Positions 25,159 to 37,500 of a stretch of 64,000 bases of DNA are shown here, piece by piece. This stretch comes from Tetrahymena thermophila SB210 (taxonomy: Eukaryota > Ciliophora > Oligohymenophorea > Hymenostomatida > Tetrahymenidae), in contig NW_002476481.1 of assembly GCF_000189635.1 (NCBI RefSeq), positions 372,001 to 436,000 of the forward strand. Reading direction: 5' to 3'. Under the pieces are notes generated by a model. The model saw only the letters and a list, made by a program, of their open reading frames with translations, made no database searches and was not told the origin of the DNA. Every line of letters starts with the position of its first letter. The stretch's first letter is position 1. A program made the position numbers and the translations under genes.

Positions 25159-27723
25159 ATGGCCTATTCTTAAAAATAAATACTTTAAAATGTAAAAACA
25201 ATTTTAAAAAATTAATAAGATTTTATAGAATATTTTTAATCTTTAGAAAATTTTAACTTAGACCACAATAAGCTTTAACTTGAGTTTAAAAACTTGGTAT
25301 TTACTATATCATGTCTATGAGAAAAAGAGTTATGTTGCTAATTTAAACTTAGAATTTGTTGATAAAAGTTATTTAGATTTAGTTTTAAATTATCTGTTCT
25401 AAAATTTAGAAGAAAAGATCAAATAATCATTAAGTGCTAATACTCTTCACTTGAAGATTACGTAAAAAAATGTTATATGATAATTTATCATATTATAATA
25501 AAAACTAAATAACATATTTCTAGAGATTAAGATTTTGTCTGGAATAATGAAGAGCATTCTTTAAGAAAATTAGTTTCTAATTCAAAGAATTTAAAATCAG
25601 TTATTTTAGAGTTTTAGTAAATTTAGATAAATAAATTTGGAAAACTTTTTACTTAATTATATTCATTATGTATTAGCAATTGTTATTATTATGATTAAAA
25701 ATATTTTGCAAATTATCCTTCATCTATATGTCACTATTCTACTGTCATTTCAGAATTCAAGGAAATAGAAAATATCACTATTCATTTCTAGTAAATATTT
25801 TTTATTAGCTTATTTCATTATCTCTTATATTATAAAATCATATTCTTGATATTTAAATTTTTTGGTTCATAAATCATTTATTTTCATTAATTATTAAGAA
25901 GTTTATGAAAAAAAATTTATAAATTTAAATTAATTAGAAGTGATAAAATTGATGATAAAACGGTAACTCTGCTTTTTAATAATATGAATCAATTGGAAAA
26001 ACTAACTCATTTGAACATTAACTTAAGGTAATTAAATGATTGAATTTTTCAACTAAATTTTTTTTATTATTTTAGAGAAAATTGTTTTGGTGAGCAAGGA
26101 ATAACAATGTTAAGTTAACAAATATCTTAAATTAAAAATCTATGCTGCTTAAATCTGAATCTATAGTAATTTACCTTAAAAATAAATTATATTTAAATCA
26201 AAATATATAAGTAAAATTAAGATAAAAAACGAAGGTGCCATCAATTTAGCCTAAAATCTAGCTCTCTGTTTAAATCTTAGAGAAATTGGAATAGATAATA
26301 GGTAAATATTTTGCATCATAATTATTTGATAAACATTTATTGAAAAGCTATAATCAAATAACTTAAGAAGCAATATATAAATACATTCACTTGCTTAGCT
26401 AAAACTCTTCTCTTAAATGTTTGAACTTAAATCTTTAGTAAAAAACTAAAAAAATTAATTTTTTACTTAAATTTTTTCATTAAAAATTGAAGTGATAATA
26501 AAATTGGAAGCTAAGAAATAGATATATTTCCATTATAACTTGCAAATTTAGTTTCATTGTCGTTAAGTTTAAGGTAATTTTAAAAATTAAAAATTATTAA
26601 CTATTCTAATTAGGGTTTAAAATAATAATTTTAAGATTATCCTAAATTTTTGGTGAAGTTAAAAAAGGTTTGAGAAATTTTTCAAAAAAATCAATAAAAT
26701 AGTTTATATGAACTAGGAAAAAATGATTTTGTGCTGATTTTGCCAAAAAACTTGCACTTTTGTTCATTAACTTTTAATGAAATTTAATTATTTTTATATT
26801 CAAAGATATTCTATTAAAATTTAATTGTACTAGGTATACTGAATTGGGGAATAGAGGATTGAAATGCCTGAGTTAAATCTTTAATTTAAACTAAACAATT
26901 GAGAATTTGTTTCTAGAATTTTAGTAAATATAATTTTTATAAATAAAATTTAAAATATCATTTAATATTATTAAAGTAACTGCTATTTTAATGATGAAGC
27001 GATAAATTGCTTTTCTCAATCCATACAAACATGCCAAAATTTAAGCAAGCTGCAGCTTTTCTTTAGGTATTAACAAAAAATAATTATTTAAATAATAAAT
27101 TAAATATTATAAAAGTTCTTTGGCAACGAGCGACTACACTCTCAGCTATTTAGTTTAATCAATAAGCTAATGTCTAAATTTGAAATAATTAATTCTATCC
27201 TTTGAGTATTTATTTTTTTTCCTTAATAAATTTTATTTATTTCATAAATATTAAAAAGATCTTGCTAAATTCAAGACTAATTACTTTTAATTATTGGAGA
27301 AAAATTATAATTGATGAAAAATCTTATTAACCTTGATTTAAATCTTAAGTAAATTTTATTAGCCTTTAACTGAATAAAAGCAAAAAGTTTGATTTTTAAT
27401 ATAATATATAACTTTTTATTAATTTAATAGTAAAAACCAATTTAGGGATTAAGCCTTATAAAAATTTGGATAACAAATAAGTCAATTGAAATAAATAAAG
27501 ATACTCTAAATCAGTGTTAGGTAAAATTCATAAATTTTACTATTTAATAAAAAGCTACTTTAATTTGAATAGGTTTACTCAATGTTATTAGGCTTTAAAT
27601 TTTGTATTAGAACTGTAAACTATTTCGAGTCTTAATCATCTAACATTAAGTTTACCGTATTAATTAATTAATTTAACTAAAAATCATTTTAAATTTTTGG
27701 CTTTTAAATAGAAGGGTAAATGA
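25159..27723 (+). CDS. second intron-rich LRR (RNI-like) protein
   Basis: Begins MAYSQKQILQNVKTILKN at ATG 25159-25161. LRR-type exons follow, each separated by 40-110-nt AT-rich introns, and the gene ends TGA 27721-27723 after a last exon with LQTISSLNHLTLSLPYQL. Many exon starts follow TTAG/ATAG and exon ends precede GTAA. Repeat units contain 'L..L...' cores such as LEKLTHLNINL and CLNLREIGIDN. Near 25290-25330 the reading frame shifts without an obvious intron, so either a very short intron or a defect exists there. I cannot exclude that the 5' part is damaged. Organisation and repeat type match the upstream neighbour, so the pair probably arose by local duplication. Confidence 0.55.
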
Positions 27724-28650
27724 TATGACAGAAAGGAAGAAAATTTTTAATTTATTTAAAAGAAAAAATAAAAAATTAGTATTCTTTAAAATTAAAATGT
27801 ATTGATAAGTTTTTTTTATAAATAAGAAAAACATGTTATATTTTATCAACTTATTTGTTTTCTTATAAAAAAATACAAATTATAACTTGCTACTTAGATT
27901 TACTTATTTCAAGTCTTAAAAAAGCATAATAAAATGTGAAAATAATTAGTTTTTAAAAAGAATTTGAAAAATTATAAAACTAATAAAAAATATTTTATTT
28001 GAAATTTTTAAATAAAAAAATACTAAATAAATAACAAGAAATATAAATAATATGAATTGACTTTTGTTAACTTATGTATCTAGAAATGAATTAGCTTTTA
28101 GCGCTAACAATATGAAAAATGTAATTATGTTTCAAAAACAGTTATTTGTTAGATATTTTAATTTGCTAACAATATCTATCTATCAATCAATTATATATAT
28201 TGGTTTTTATTAACTTTATATTCATGTTTATTTAGAAAGTAAATAATAAGTTTTTAACACTAACAATATGAAAGATTTAATAATGTTTCAAAAAAATAGA
28301 TATTTGTTAGATATTTAATTAGCTAAGAAAATAAATCTTCTATCTATGTATTAATTTTAGTCAGTTAAAAACCTTTAAAAAGAAGGAAATATCTTTTAAT
28401 TATAAAAATAATCAAAAAAAAAAATTAATTAAATATCTGGCTTAAAAGGTAAATAATAAATATGATAACATAAATCAAATCAGTTTTTAAAACATTTAAC
28501 ATTAACAAGACATAAAAAATAGTTTTCTCGATAAAAAGTTTTTCAGTAATCATGAGATTAAATGTTATCTTAATAGAAAATAAGTCTAGATATTTGATAC
28601 ATTTTTTTACTTTCCTTTAATCTGATTCTAAATAAAATTTATTAATGCAA
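27724..28650. other. convergent AT-rich spacer
   Basis: No coding frame. It carries the diverged direct repeat described separately. Confidence 0.5.
28093..28347. repeat. diverged direct repeat pair (~95 bp, ~156 bp apart)
   Basis: 28093-28183 and 28249-28347 share TAACAATATGAAA..TT, ATGTTTCAAAAA and TATTTGTTAGATATTT in the same order, with substitutions and small indels. Confidence 0.65.
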
Positions 28651-28971
28651 TCAATATTCATCACAAATAACATTAGTTTTTAAACACCTAGCTTTCTTAA
28701 AAGAAAGTCTAGCTAAACACACTACCAAGCATCGTCTAATAAGTTTTTGACATATATCTAGTGATAATTATTGCTTTGCATTAAAATCTACATTCTTTAA
28801 TGTATGGAATATCAAAAAAACCCCAAAACTAACAAAACCTTCATCTTAATCTAGTTCTTTTATTTTATGCTCTAAAAACAAGTTTGATCTTACTAACTCC
28901 TAAAAAAATTTGCTCTTTATCAAAAAATCTTCCTTTTTCTCTATTATAAACTAAACCATCTTATTCCTCAT
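28651..28971 (-). CDS. 106-aa orphan ORF
   Basis: Uninterrupted from ATG 28971-28969 (MRNKMVQFIIEKKEDFLIKS) to TGA 28653-28651, and preceded in frame by a TGA. Unlike the surrounding spacer it has usable base composition and a mixed residue content, including a Cys/Arg/Leu-rich C-terminal helix (CQKLIRRCLVVCLARLSFKK) and a final ICDEY. I do not recognise it. It could be a small gene, the last exon of a lost gene, or chance. Confidence 0.4.
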
Positions 28972-30658
28972 TCAACCACCAATCAACCGCACTCTTAAAA
29001 ATTATTTATTTTGACTGAAAACCAAATTAAATGTTTAGCTAAAGACCTTCTTAAAAAATAAATAAAAATTCCGTTAAAATTAATTAGAAAAATACAAAAA
29101 AATGATCAAAAATCAATAAAAAAGAAAAAAATTAATGAAAATTAAAAAATTTATGAAAAAGAAAAATAAATAAAATAAAAAAATAATTTCAAACTAAATT
29201 TCATTCAAAACAACAACAAATTTAAAATATTTTCCTGACTTAAATTGTAAAAGTTTTTGAAATCTATTTCTTATAAATTGACTTTGCACTTTTCATTTAT
29301 TTTGATATAATAGTTGATTAAGCTTTTTGATTTACATGAAATAAATACTATTCGTTAAATTTGAAAAAAATTGGCGCTTATTTTCATATGTTGAATTTTT
29401 ATGAGTATATTTTTTAATTATAATTTTTTATTTAGAAAAAATAAATAGTTGCTTTGAAGCACTTAGAGATCAAATAATTTAATTGATTTAAATGTATAAA
29501 TTTATAATTATCATCATTAGATAGATATTTAGTCATTCGAATGAATGTCTTAGCTTTTTTTGTAAAAACTGAAATATGTTTGCTTGTTTTAAAAGCTAAT
29601 ATAATTTTGTTTTACTTAATATGAAGATATATATTGTTATGGTTTGATAATTAATTTATGGTTATTAATATATCCTTTAATATAAAAAATTGAAAATTGA
29701 AATTAACATCAGATTAAATGTAAAGAATAACATCGCAAAAATTATTAATCAATAATAAAATTAAATATTTTTTATCAATAAATTTATATGGATGGACAAC
29801 AAATTAATATCTTTTATTACAGTAAGCTTTGTACGAATAAAAATAATAAATTAAGTCAAATAAAATAAAAAATAAATAAAAACATCAAGACAGCTTTAAT
29901 CACCAGCAATATACTTGAATTTACTCTAAAAAATATGAAGAAGTAGTTAAAATTATTATTATCAAATTAATTAATTAGCAGATTAAGTAAAAAGAATGAG
30001 TGATAGTGTGAGTGAGTAATTAAATAGATTGAAGTACATATAGCTTACAAATATTAATTTGAAAATGATATAGTGAAAGAATGAATAATTAAATTATTTA
30101 ATAAGCAATTCATAGTATCAATTTTCTTATTATCAAATTTAGTAATTCACCAACTTTTTATTTTAGAAACAAACAAACAAAATCTTCCTTATTGATTTAC
30201 TAACGAGTACCCAAAATATTGCTTGCATCTATGCATATAGTTAAGTGTATATGATGGACGTATCAATGAATGAATAAATTTACATATATTTTTGTTTAAT
30301 AGTAAATAACTATGCAATGAGAAACAAATTACTCAATGACAATATTAATATATATGCAAAAATCAACCATTATCATAAAATAATTCATATAAGCTTTTAA
30401 TTACACAACAAACAATCAAAAATTTATAGAGCGATGTATTAGAAAGTTGTTTAGAAATTAATTAATACATACATACATCTATACATATTCAGTCAGATAA
30501 AAGAAAAGTAATAAGGTAAAGAAAAAAACTAATAATAAATTAACAAGAAAAATTAGTAACACGAATTAATAATTTCAATAAGTAGCTCGAATAGTAAAGA
30601 TCCTAGCACAGAATAGGCATTTAAATAACAAGTCAGATCATATAAATTTGGTAATATC
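28972..30658. other. AT-rich spacer / upstream region of coiled-coil gene
   Basis: A-rich on the plus strand, with ATAC/ATAAAT runs near 30462-30490. It presumably holds the promoter and 5' UTR of the next gene. No coding frame supported. Confidence 0.5.
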
Positions 30659-33338
30659 ATGAACAATCTCAAGCAAACTGATGAATTTATGACTGAGCAA
30701 TAGCAAAATTAATTGGAAAATTCAATGAAGGACCTGCTTGAAAAGGTAAATTTCTATTGTTATATTAGCAAGGAGTGCACATAGAATCAAGTTTGTTTTT
30801 GTTAAGTAATCAGAATGAAATCAAAGAATAAAATAAAAAAACATTTTAATTTAGCTAATTTGTGTTAAATAACTTGATTTGATTTAAAATTTGTGATCAA
30901 ATTAACAATCAAATTTAATCTTTTTCATTTTAATGCTTTAGATACTCACTTATATGGAGAAATTTATCAAGACAAAAGATGATTTATAGGCAATCGAATC
31001 GAAACTGAATGATTACGATAACTTGAATTCTCTCTTGGACATTATAAAATCTATATTTTCCCATCTAACTGCTAAAATTGATGAGTACTTGCCAAAGTAA
31101 AACTCCTTTATACATTATTTTTATAAGGATTTATTCAAAGTGTTTCTAACTTCTATTTTTAAGTAGGGATAAAGCATAGTAAAAGACTACCAATGAAAAC
31201 AATGAAGACTATGACTAGCTTGAAAAAATATTATAAAAGCATGAAGCCGAAATTAGAACTCATATAAGAGTAATCAATTAGGCTGTTTTTCAGTTTATTC
31301 ATTTCTAATTTACCTTCAGCTCTTTTTGATATTCATGTTAAATTTTTAATCAAATAGCTTGAATAGTAATTAAAGCTGTACGCAGAAAACTTACAATCAA
31401 AATTAGATGAAAGCGAGCAAGCACGTAGCGATTTACTCGAGTCAACAAAGGCTATGATCAATGTATACATTAAAACAATTTTGATTATTTCAGCATTTTT
31501 TAATAGAAAAAAACGATAACAGTTATAGCATAATAATTTTACAAATATAATCGTTAGGACATAAAAAGGTAGAATAATGCTTTAAGTGAATAACTGTCAA
31601 AACTTTAGCAAGAAAACTAGGCTTTAACAGAATAAGTAAAGGGATTTAACGAAAACGAAAAATTATTAGAAGAAAAGCTATATAATATGCCATATTTGCA
31701 ACAAAAAATCCAAACGCTAGAGAAATTAGTCAAGGTATTTATTTGTTTATTTATTTATTGAAATATATATATGTTGCTTATACTTTCAATAGCAATTTTA
31801 AATCTAACACTCCTTTAAGTTAGTTGTAATTATAATTATTTTACTTGCAATAGTTTCTTTAGTTAAATAATCATATTTCCAACATATTTAGCTATTAATT
31901 TGATATCATTTTATTGTAATTTAATAAATTTAAACATTTCTTTAAAATTATTACAGGACAATATGCAAGAAAAATATCTGACAGCTTCCATGTAAAATCT
32001 TCAAAAAGAAAATAGTTTTAAAAAGGTAATTGCTTAAAATGAGCAAGATCTAAAGAAAGTTAAAAAACCTGAAACACCTCCAATAAATTAAATGATGACA
32101 AATAGTGCTATTTAAGGCACTTCTCCTATTAAGGTAGAAAGACGTGCTCCAACTCCAAATCTGAATTCATAAGGAAAAGGTATTTTACAATTTTCTTTCA
32201 TAACTACCAACACTAAACCTTTATTTTAAGTGTAATTTTGGTATTTTTGATGCTTTGCCATTTTAATAAATTCAGTAAAAACGGTATTTTGTACAATTTT
32301 TTGAGAAATTTTTGTTTTATATTTCAAATCAATAAAAATATTTGGCTTCTTATTTTACTTATTACTTACTGTATGTTATTTGATGCATCAAAAAGAAATT
32401 AGTTTTTGATTATGTTAGAAGTAAAGCGAACTTTTAAGTTATTAAAGAAAATAGCATAAAGGCAAGTTACCAGAGATTCTACAACAACATTAAGATGAAC
32501 AGAGAGGACTAGACGACATCATCAACCCTTGCTTTTTAAAATGATAAAAGTGAAAATAAAATAGAATAAAAGTAAAAATTTGTTTCATTTTTTATTAATT
32601 TTTCTTAAAATTTTATACAAAACCATATATAAAATAAATTTGTTGTTTGTTATATTATTTGTTTTAAACTAGTCAAACTATGTTATTACATTAAATATTT
32701 TAGTAGAATGTTCCGTTTTTATATTCATTTATTCTTTTTATTATTTACAAAATTTTTATTTTGTTTACAAATATAAAAAAAGAAACAAAGAAATCAGAGC
32801 CCAAACAATCTATGCAAACATCGCTTAAAAGAATGGGTAAATATTTATTTTATAGTCTTTAATTAAGCAAAATATTTATTTCTGAAATTTTGTTCGTTAG
32901 CTCGTTCGTTCGTCTAAAGACCTTAATTAGAAATAAATATTTTCAGTTGGTATTTAATAATTTTTGTGGTATTTTTTAGTTACTTTTTAATTACAGATTA
33001 GTAATATTAAATCAAGTTTTACTTATTAATAATAAAAATTTAATATAAATAGAATCAACCAATTAATTTAATCTTCTCTTCGTGAAAGAGACGCTAAGAC
33101 CCTGAACAGTGGTGGAGGCAGTATTACCAACTCTCATAATAATTCAATAATATGCAATAATAGCAATTCAAGTAAAAATTTTAAACAAACAAACCACAAA
33201 AGATCTAAGAGTCACTAAGTTAATAAAATAAGAGGCATGGTAAATGGAAATATAGCCTTAAAAAACCCAACTGATTACTCACGCTTATCTAACCAAGACT
33301 TTTCTGATATTCAAATTACAACTGGCTACAACAAATGA
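30659..33338 (+). CDS. coiled-coil protein, unknown function
   Basis: From ATG 30659-30661 (MNNLKQTDEFMTEQQQNQ), about nine exons follow. Exon 1 ends at 30745 in AAG|GTAAAT, exon 2 starts after TTTAG near 30941 (ILTYMEKFIKTKDDLQAIES), and so on through 33.34 kb. Exons 1-6 encode long heptad-type helices (LEKILQKHEAEIRTHIR; SKLDESEQARSDLLESTKAM; LEEKLYNMPYLQQKIQTLEK). The C-terminal third is basic and low in structure (KPETPPINQMMTNSAIQG, VERRAPTPNLNS; a Ser/Asn-rich final exon with LNSGGGSITNSHNNS). TGA is at 33336-33338. Several exon joins keep the phase, which supports the model. No enzyme motif, transmembrane segment or signal peptide was seen. A structural or cytoskeletal role is likely, but is inference only. 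Confidence 0.72.
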
Positions 33339-34571
33339 GAAAAAATTAAGGCTAAAAATAATAAAAACTATTGAATGTAAAAAAAACTAAATAAAGCTTA
33401 TATAAATTGAAATATACCTATTACACACATACGTAAAAACATAAACATCTACTCTCTCCATAGAATTCACAAACAAATTAATTACTAATCATCGCTAGTC
33501 TGAAAATTTAGATTTTTTCTAAAGCCAATTATTTATTAATGATAAAACAATACCCATTTTTCTAATAATAAGATAATTAATAAACTAGTTTTGTTTGAGA
33601 GAAGTTATTTAGAAACTCTTCTCTTCCTTATAATATCTTTCAAATCTAATAAAATACTTTGTCTATACTTAATAATAATTTACCAAAATAATGATTGGGA
33701 CACAACTGATTGATGATTATATTTCTTCTTAAAATTAATAATGTAAACACAACTTACAATAAATAATATAAAAAAACAAACAAACAAACATATATCCACA
33801 AACAAAGATATACAAGCAAGCAATAAAATAAACAAAAAAATAATAAACCAGATAAGGAAGTAAGTAAATGAATAAATAAATATATTGATAAATACTAAAT
33901 ATTGCATTGATTTATTCTTTAATAATATTATATATTAATATAAACAAATTAAAATTCTATTTACAATCAATCAATTAATATCAATCATTTCTTTATTTAG
34001 TATATTTATAAAAATATATATTTTAATTAAATTAAATTACTTTTTTGATACATTCATTTTCAATTACCGTCATTTCTCTATGTTAAAATAACACCAAAAA
34101 ATAATAATTTTAAAAATTATCATTCAACTAAGTTGGAAAAAGTACATATTTTTAATTAAAAAACTCTTTATAAAGTGAGCATATTTATCATTGTATATTT
34201 GAAATTTTAAAAGTTTTAATTATTAATATTTTCTATCTATTTATTTGAGCAATAAACTTAATTAAATATTTAAAATTTAATCAATAAAACTAATAATTAT
34301 TAATTGAAACATAAATGAATTCTATTTGCTTTTTATTTATTTATTAATAATAATAAATTAATTAATCACTAAAAATATTGAACAATTCAATTAATTTAAA
34401 ATAAATTTTATATTTTTTATTAATCTTAAAAATTTTTATGTTATTTAAATCAATCAGTGCATTTATTTAGCTTGTTTATTAGTTACACTTTTGCCAATGA
34501 ACAAGTTTTTAATATAATTTTTTAATTAGGTTTAATGAATTTTGTATTCAAAATACATTTTTTTTTCATTT
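33339..34571. other. convergent AT-rich spacer
   Basis: 3' flanks of two convergent genes. The antisense T-rich hydrophobic frame around 33680-33907 is a composition effect. No gene supported. Confidence 0.55.
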
Positions 34572-37500
34572 TCATTTATTCTTTTAAGAGCTTTCTTTTA
34601 GCCTCTTTTCAAAATCTTACATTCTTTTCTCTAAACTCTTACTTCTATTGTCCTTTAACTCAAACTAAAATTTTAAATTAAAAATAAATTATATTTAAAT
34701 TTTGAAATTTTTTATATTTTACAGTAGAAATATCTCTATATATTTGTCCAAGCTCATTATTTGTCTGTTGTTTTGGTGTTGCATCTGAGTATTCATTTTT
34801 GGTAATATAATTGTCAGTAAGATGTCTTCTATCTTTTTTAAAAGAAGCATCGTAATTAAGATGCTAATCACTTTATAAATCATTTTAATCAAAAGTATAT
34901 TTTTCAGGAGACTCACTTGTTAGCATAGTTAATATTTTATTAGCAGATTTCTCAAATTTGTTTATCATAGTTTGACTTTGTTACTTTTATTATTCTAGAT
35001 CCTAAGCATACTAGTTGTAAGATATACTACTATTGTTACTAAAATCTCTTTAACTCTTGTTAAACATTTAATTTGCTTAGCTTTACTTTTATTAAAATGG
35101 AGACCTTTAGACTATATTTGCTAGCTTCTATTAGTTAACACTTATTTATTAGAAAGGCTGTCTAGCTATATTATTCTAAGTTATCTTAGCAGGCGAAACA
35201 CATCTATTTTAATTCTAATATAATAAATTACTATTCAGCAGCTGGTTGTTTTAGAAAGGAGTTTGCTGCTAAATATAAGGAGATAACTGTTATGTTAAAC
35301 TAGCATTATTATTTATCCTACTACTATCATTACTAAGCTTTCTTGTAGAGCTATTTAAAAATTACTATTTATAATTTCTTTCTTTTTTAATTTACTAGCT
35401 ATTCTAGAGTCCACTCACTTGTATTTACTAAGTGCCTCTCAAAAAGTTGAATTAAGATCCTGTTTAGTTAACTATTAATTTTAAAATGAATAATGAATGA
35501 TTACATTAAATAAATTTAAATTAAATAATTAATTTTCATTAAAATTAATATTAAAAGATAAATATAATTGTCTTATCTTTTTAAATACAACTTGTTTATT
35601 ATTTCAAATAATAAACCAATTTTTTATTAATAATATTCGATTGATGAATATCTTATTCATGAAAAATCTTTTTCAAAATGATTTAACTAATAAAAATTAA
35701 TTTACATTCATTAAGTGTTTCTTCTAATTCTCTATTTCTATTTTCAAGATTTTAAATCACATTTCTCAGCTAGTCGTTTTACTAATCCTTTTATTGCATT
35801 TGGTGTATGTAATTTTAATAGCTATTTAATTATAAAAAATTATAGTAAAAAATAATCTATCGATTAATTTTTTTTTTAAGTTAAAAATTTATTTTAAATT
35901 AAATAAAAATAAATTCTACAAAAAAACAGAAAATTATTTAAAATAAATTTAATAAAACAAGCTATCTAATGCTATTCAGCTGTTATTTATTTTTTTTAAA
36001 CTTAATCAATAAAAATTAAATAATTTACTTCAGTTAAGACTCATCCAAAAGCCTTAACTCAAATTCTTTAATCTTCTTTTTGTAAGTATTGCATTCCGTA
36101 TTTAGTTGTTCTAATTATTTTGTTGAAATCAAATTTTACTCTGAGAGCTTTTTTTCTAGAGATGTAATAACATTGTTTAAATCAAATATTTCTTTTATTT
36201 TGCTATTTAGTTCTGATTAAATTTCATTGATTTGTTCTGCCATTTAAATTTCCCTTTTTTTCAAGGTTTCTACTTATTCTTTAATTTTTGTGTTCAATAT
36301 TTTCTCTTATTCTAATGATTGTTTGAGAAAATCCATTTCTTAATTGTGATCTTCTTTTAACTCAGTTATTTCTTCTTTTAATCTTTTGATAATCAATTCT
36401 TTTTACTATAAAATTTTTTTCCAACTTTCTTCTCTTTCTGGCTCTTCGAAGTAGCTTTGGCTGTGCTTTTTAATTTCAAACGACTAAAAAATATTTTATG
36501 GAAAATAAAAATAACAAATTTCAATTTTACTTAGTTTTGATTATCTAAAAACTCTTAGTTATAACTTCTATTAAATTTGGAAAAAACTTATGAGGCTCCT
36601 TGCTATAGTAAGTAAGTCGTATCAACTGAATTTCTATTTTGAAATTAAAATTCAGCTATATTAAAAAAAATAAATATTAAAATTACAAATTAGAATTTTC
36701 TTTGATTATGCTTTTTCCAGAGGATTTGCTTCTTATTTTTTAGTTAACCATATTAAATTGCTTTTTATAATTTGAAATAAGTTCTTATCCATTTGATCCA
36801 TTGCAATTTTTAGCTGATTTGTTAGAATCAAATTAATTTTGTTGATTTAATTAATTTATAACTTGATGCTATTAATTTTATTATAGCTATTCATCATCAT
36901 CAGCATAATTTTGGGAAACAAAAGCTGTAGTTGGATTATAAGGAGGTTACTCAATAGCTGAAAGATTGAGAGGTGATTAGTTTTCATTTATCATACCATT
37001 ATATTGAGGTAAAAGTTAGTTTGATAGATTTTATTACCTATTGATATTTTGGTTTTGTTTATTAAATATCAAAATATTTTATTCATTATAATTCTATAAA
37101 TTAGACGCCATTAAATTTGAGTATTGATTAATGTTATTTTGAAAATAATTTTAATTATTATTAAGTTGTTAATTTGCTTAGTTGTTTATCAAATCCAACT
37201 ATTGTTATTTTATTGATTTCACGTTTTTTATTTCTTCAAATCTATGTTAATACATGGATTTTTCAGGACTTGAAATAAAGGAACAATCAGGATTAATTTA
37301 GGATATCTATTATGAATTAGTTGAAATCATATTAGTATAGCTAGACTTATTCTTATTCTGAGTTAGGTATTAACTTTAATTTTAGCTATTTCTCCTAAAA
37401 AATGGTATTAAGTTTTACTCTGGAATATCATAAACACTCCTATTTTGGGCTTCATCCACACTTTCATTATTATAAGTTTCAGTTCTTGGCTTAGAGCTAT

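Noticed and set aside
33680..33907. Hydrophobic minus-strand frame rich in Phe/Ile/Leu
   Set aside because: It is the complement of an A-rich spacer with AAAC/AAAT repeats. It has composition but no protein-like order.
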